From positions 1 to 64,000 of the forward strand of contig NC_064468.1 of the NCBI RefSeq assembly GCF_023343835.1: DNA of 64,000 nucleotides. Direction: 5' to 3'. Below, one piece after another: positions 63,234 to 64,000 of the stretch. The stretch comes from Lagopus muta. Its lineage: Eukaryota > Chordata > Aves > Galliformes > Phasianidae. The notes below the pieces were generated by a model that made no database searches, had not been told where the DNA came from, and saw only the letters and a list, made by a program, of their open reading frames with translations. The position numbers and the translations under genes were made by a program. Positions within the stretch are counted from its first letter, which is position 1, and each line of letters opens with the position of its first letter.

Positions 63234-63312
63234 GCTGGAGCTCCTCCTGCGGACGCGTCTGCTCTCGGACAGATGCTCCTCCAGGATGCGGGACCCGCCG
63301 CCGCGCTCCGCC

Positions 63313-63318
63313 TTTATA
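63313..63318 (-). promoter_or_regulatory. TATA box of gene 2
   Basis: TATAAA on the minus strand in the context GGGGTATAAAGGCGG, 80 bp upstream of the predicted start codon. Flanking GC-rich sequence and spacing fit a core promoter. Confidence 0.7.
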
Positions 63319-63344
63319 CCCCCCTGGGCGCCCGTGTCACAAAC

Positions 63345-63358
63345 GTTGTCGCGGCGAC
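63345..63358 (-). promoter_or_regulatory. X-box-like RFX site upstream of gene 2
   Basis: On the minus strand GTCGCCGCGACAAC fits the X-box pattern GTTGCCATGGCAAC at 10 of 14 positions, keeping the GT..CC and AAC ends. It lies about 27 bp upstream of the TATA box. RFX control would fit a ciliary-family protein. Confidence 0.55.
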
Positions 63359-63496
63359 GCCATGACGGTGCGGCCGGTGCTGGCCGCTGCCCATTGTGAT
63401 GCTGGCGGCGGCAGCTGCTGCCCGGCCCGGCTGGGAGTGCCGGCCCCCCTCTGCCTGCTCTCCCTTCGTTCCTCTGCTCGCCATGCCATCGGCATC

Positions 63497-63619
63497 CTCA
63501 GCAGCCCTGTGCTCCAGACCCCTCACCACTTTCGTTGCCCTTCTCTGCACACTGGGGCCTCAACATCTTTCCTGCAGTGAGGGGCCCAAAACTGAACACA
63601 GCGTTCGAGGTGTGGCCTC
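63497..63619 (-). mobile_element. CR1 fragment, antisense orientation
   Basis: The words CTGTGCTCCAGACCCCTCAC, CACTTTCGTTGCCCTTCTCT and GCAGTGAGGGGCCCAAAACT match the antisense CR1 at 43640-43760. Both ends are truncated. It separates the promoter of gene 2 from the minisatellite at the right edge. Confidence 0.88.
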
Positions 63620-64000
63620 TACGGGTCCCCATGGCACCCTATGGATACTTATGGCACCCAAGGGTGGACTAGGGAGCCTCGTAGGTCCGCATGGCACCCT
63701 ATAAATCCTAATGCATCCCTAAGGCACCCTACAGGTCCCCATAGCACTCTATGGATCCTAATGGGTCCCCCTGGTACCCTAAGGATCCTAATGGGTCCCT
63801 AAAGCACCCTACAGGACACCATGTCACCCTGAGGATCCCAAAGGGTCTCTAAAGCACCCTATGGCTTTCCCTGGCACCCTATGGATCCTAATGGTTCTCC
63901 AAAACACCCAATGGGTCCCCGTGGCACCCTATGGGTCCTAACAGGTTCCCCTGGCACCCTATGGATGCTAAAGGGTCCCTAAGACACCCTATGGATCCCT
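63620..64000 (-). repeat. GGTGCC-type minisatellite, inverted and open at the window edge
   Basis: The plus strand reads GGCACCCTATGG, ATCCTAATGGGTCCC and CCTAAGGCACCC words, the reverse of the array in intron 1 of gene 1. It continues beyond the window. The two genes from 54 to 63.4 kb are therefore flanked by inverted arrays of the same family. Confidence 0.92.

Larger units (their letters stand above)
63234..63420 (-). promoter_or_regulatory. Promoter region of gene 2
   Basis: Upstream of the ATG on the minus strand, in order toward the gene, are a TGACG half-CRE (63367-63363), an X-box-like site (63358-63345) and a TATA box (63318-63313). The start site would be near 63285, giving a leader of about 50 bp. 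The combination of X-box and CRE-type element repeats what is seen in islands A and B. Confidence 0.65.

Overview
The window looks like vertebrate nuclear DNA, most likely from a bird and probably a galliform such as chicken. The evidence is several CR1 non-LTR retrotransposon copies with the avian 3' tail (ATTCTATG repeats), GC-rich sequence with CpG islands, spliced genes with short introns, and megabase-style satellite next to 10-bp-based minisatellites. That mix is typical of a dot microchromosome or another repeat-rich, gene-poor chromosome end. No bacterial features, rRNA, tRNA or CRISPR arrays were seen. Species and chromosome are inference.

Layout. 1-38665: one uninterrupted satellite array with a 116-bp unit (about 330 copies). 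The unit is itself six degenerate copies of a ~19-bp element, and the array carries larger duplicated blocks. 38666-46530: a GGGACCCCATAG-type minisatellite, interrupted by two CR1 copies and by two CpG islands (A, 42060-42650; B, 45923-46530) that are inverted copies of each other. The minisatellite flips strand between them, so 42.06-46.5 kb is an inverted duplication with a CR1 in the centre. Both islands carry a full cAMP-response element and an RFX-type X-box. 46500-47300: CR1 pieces and the 5' end of gene 1.

Gene 1 (+ strand, 47309-56385) is a seven-coding-exon model for a 289-residue basic protein that I do not recognise. Its first coding exon carries only five codons and is separated from the rest by a 6.7-kb intron, nearly all of it a second minisatellite (GGTGCC type). 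Reading frame, splice sites, stop and AATAAA signal agree across all exons. Gene 2 (- strand, 63233-59649) is an eight-exon CCDC81-like gene with two HU-type domains, a TATA box and X-box upstream, and an AATAAA signal downstream. The two genes converge. Between them lie a CA/GT-rich degenerate repeat, a CR1 piece and a GC-rich block flanked by inverted minisatellites. Gene 2 is followed by a CR1 piece and an inverted copy of the GGTGCC minisatellite, which runs off the window.

How it fits together. Three promoter-like regions (islands A and B and the gene 2 promoter) share X-box and CRE-type sites, which suggests cilium- or testis-type expression. Island B probably drives gene 1. Island A is an orphan copy pointing at the minisatellite and the 38-kb satellite. 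All gene models come from reading splice sites and frame by eye; transcript data would settle them.
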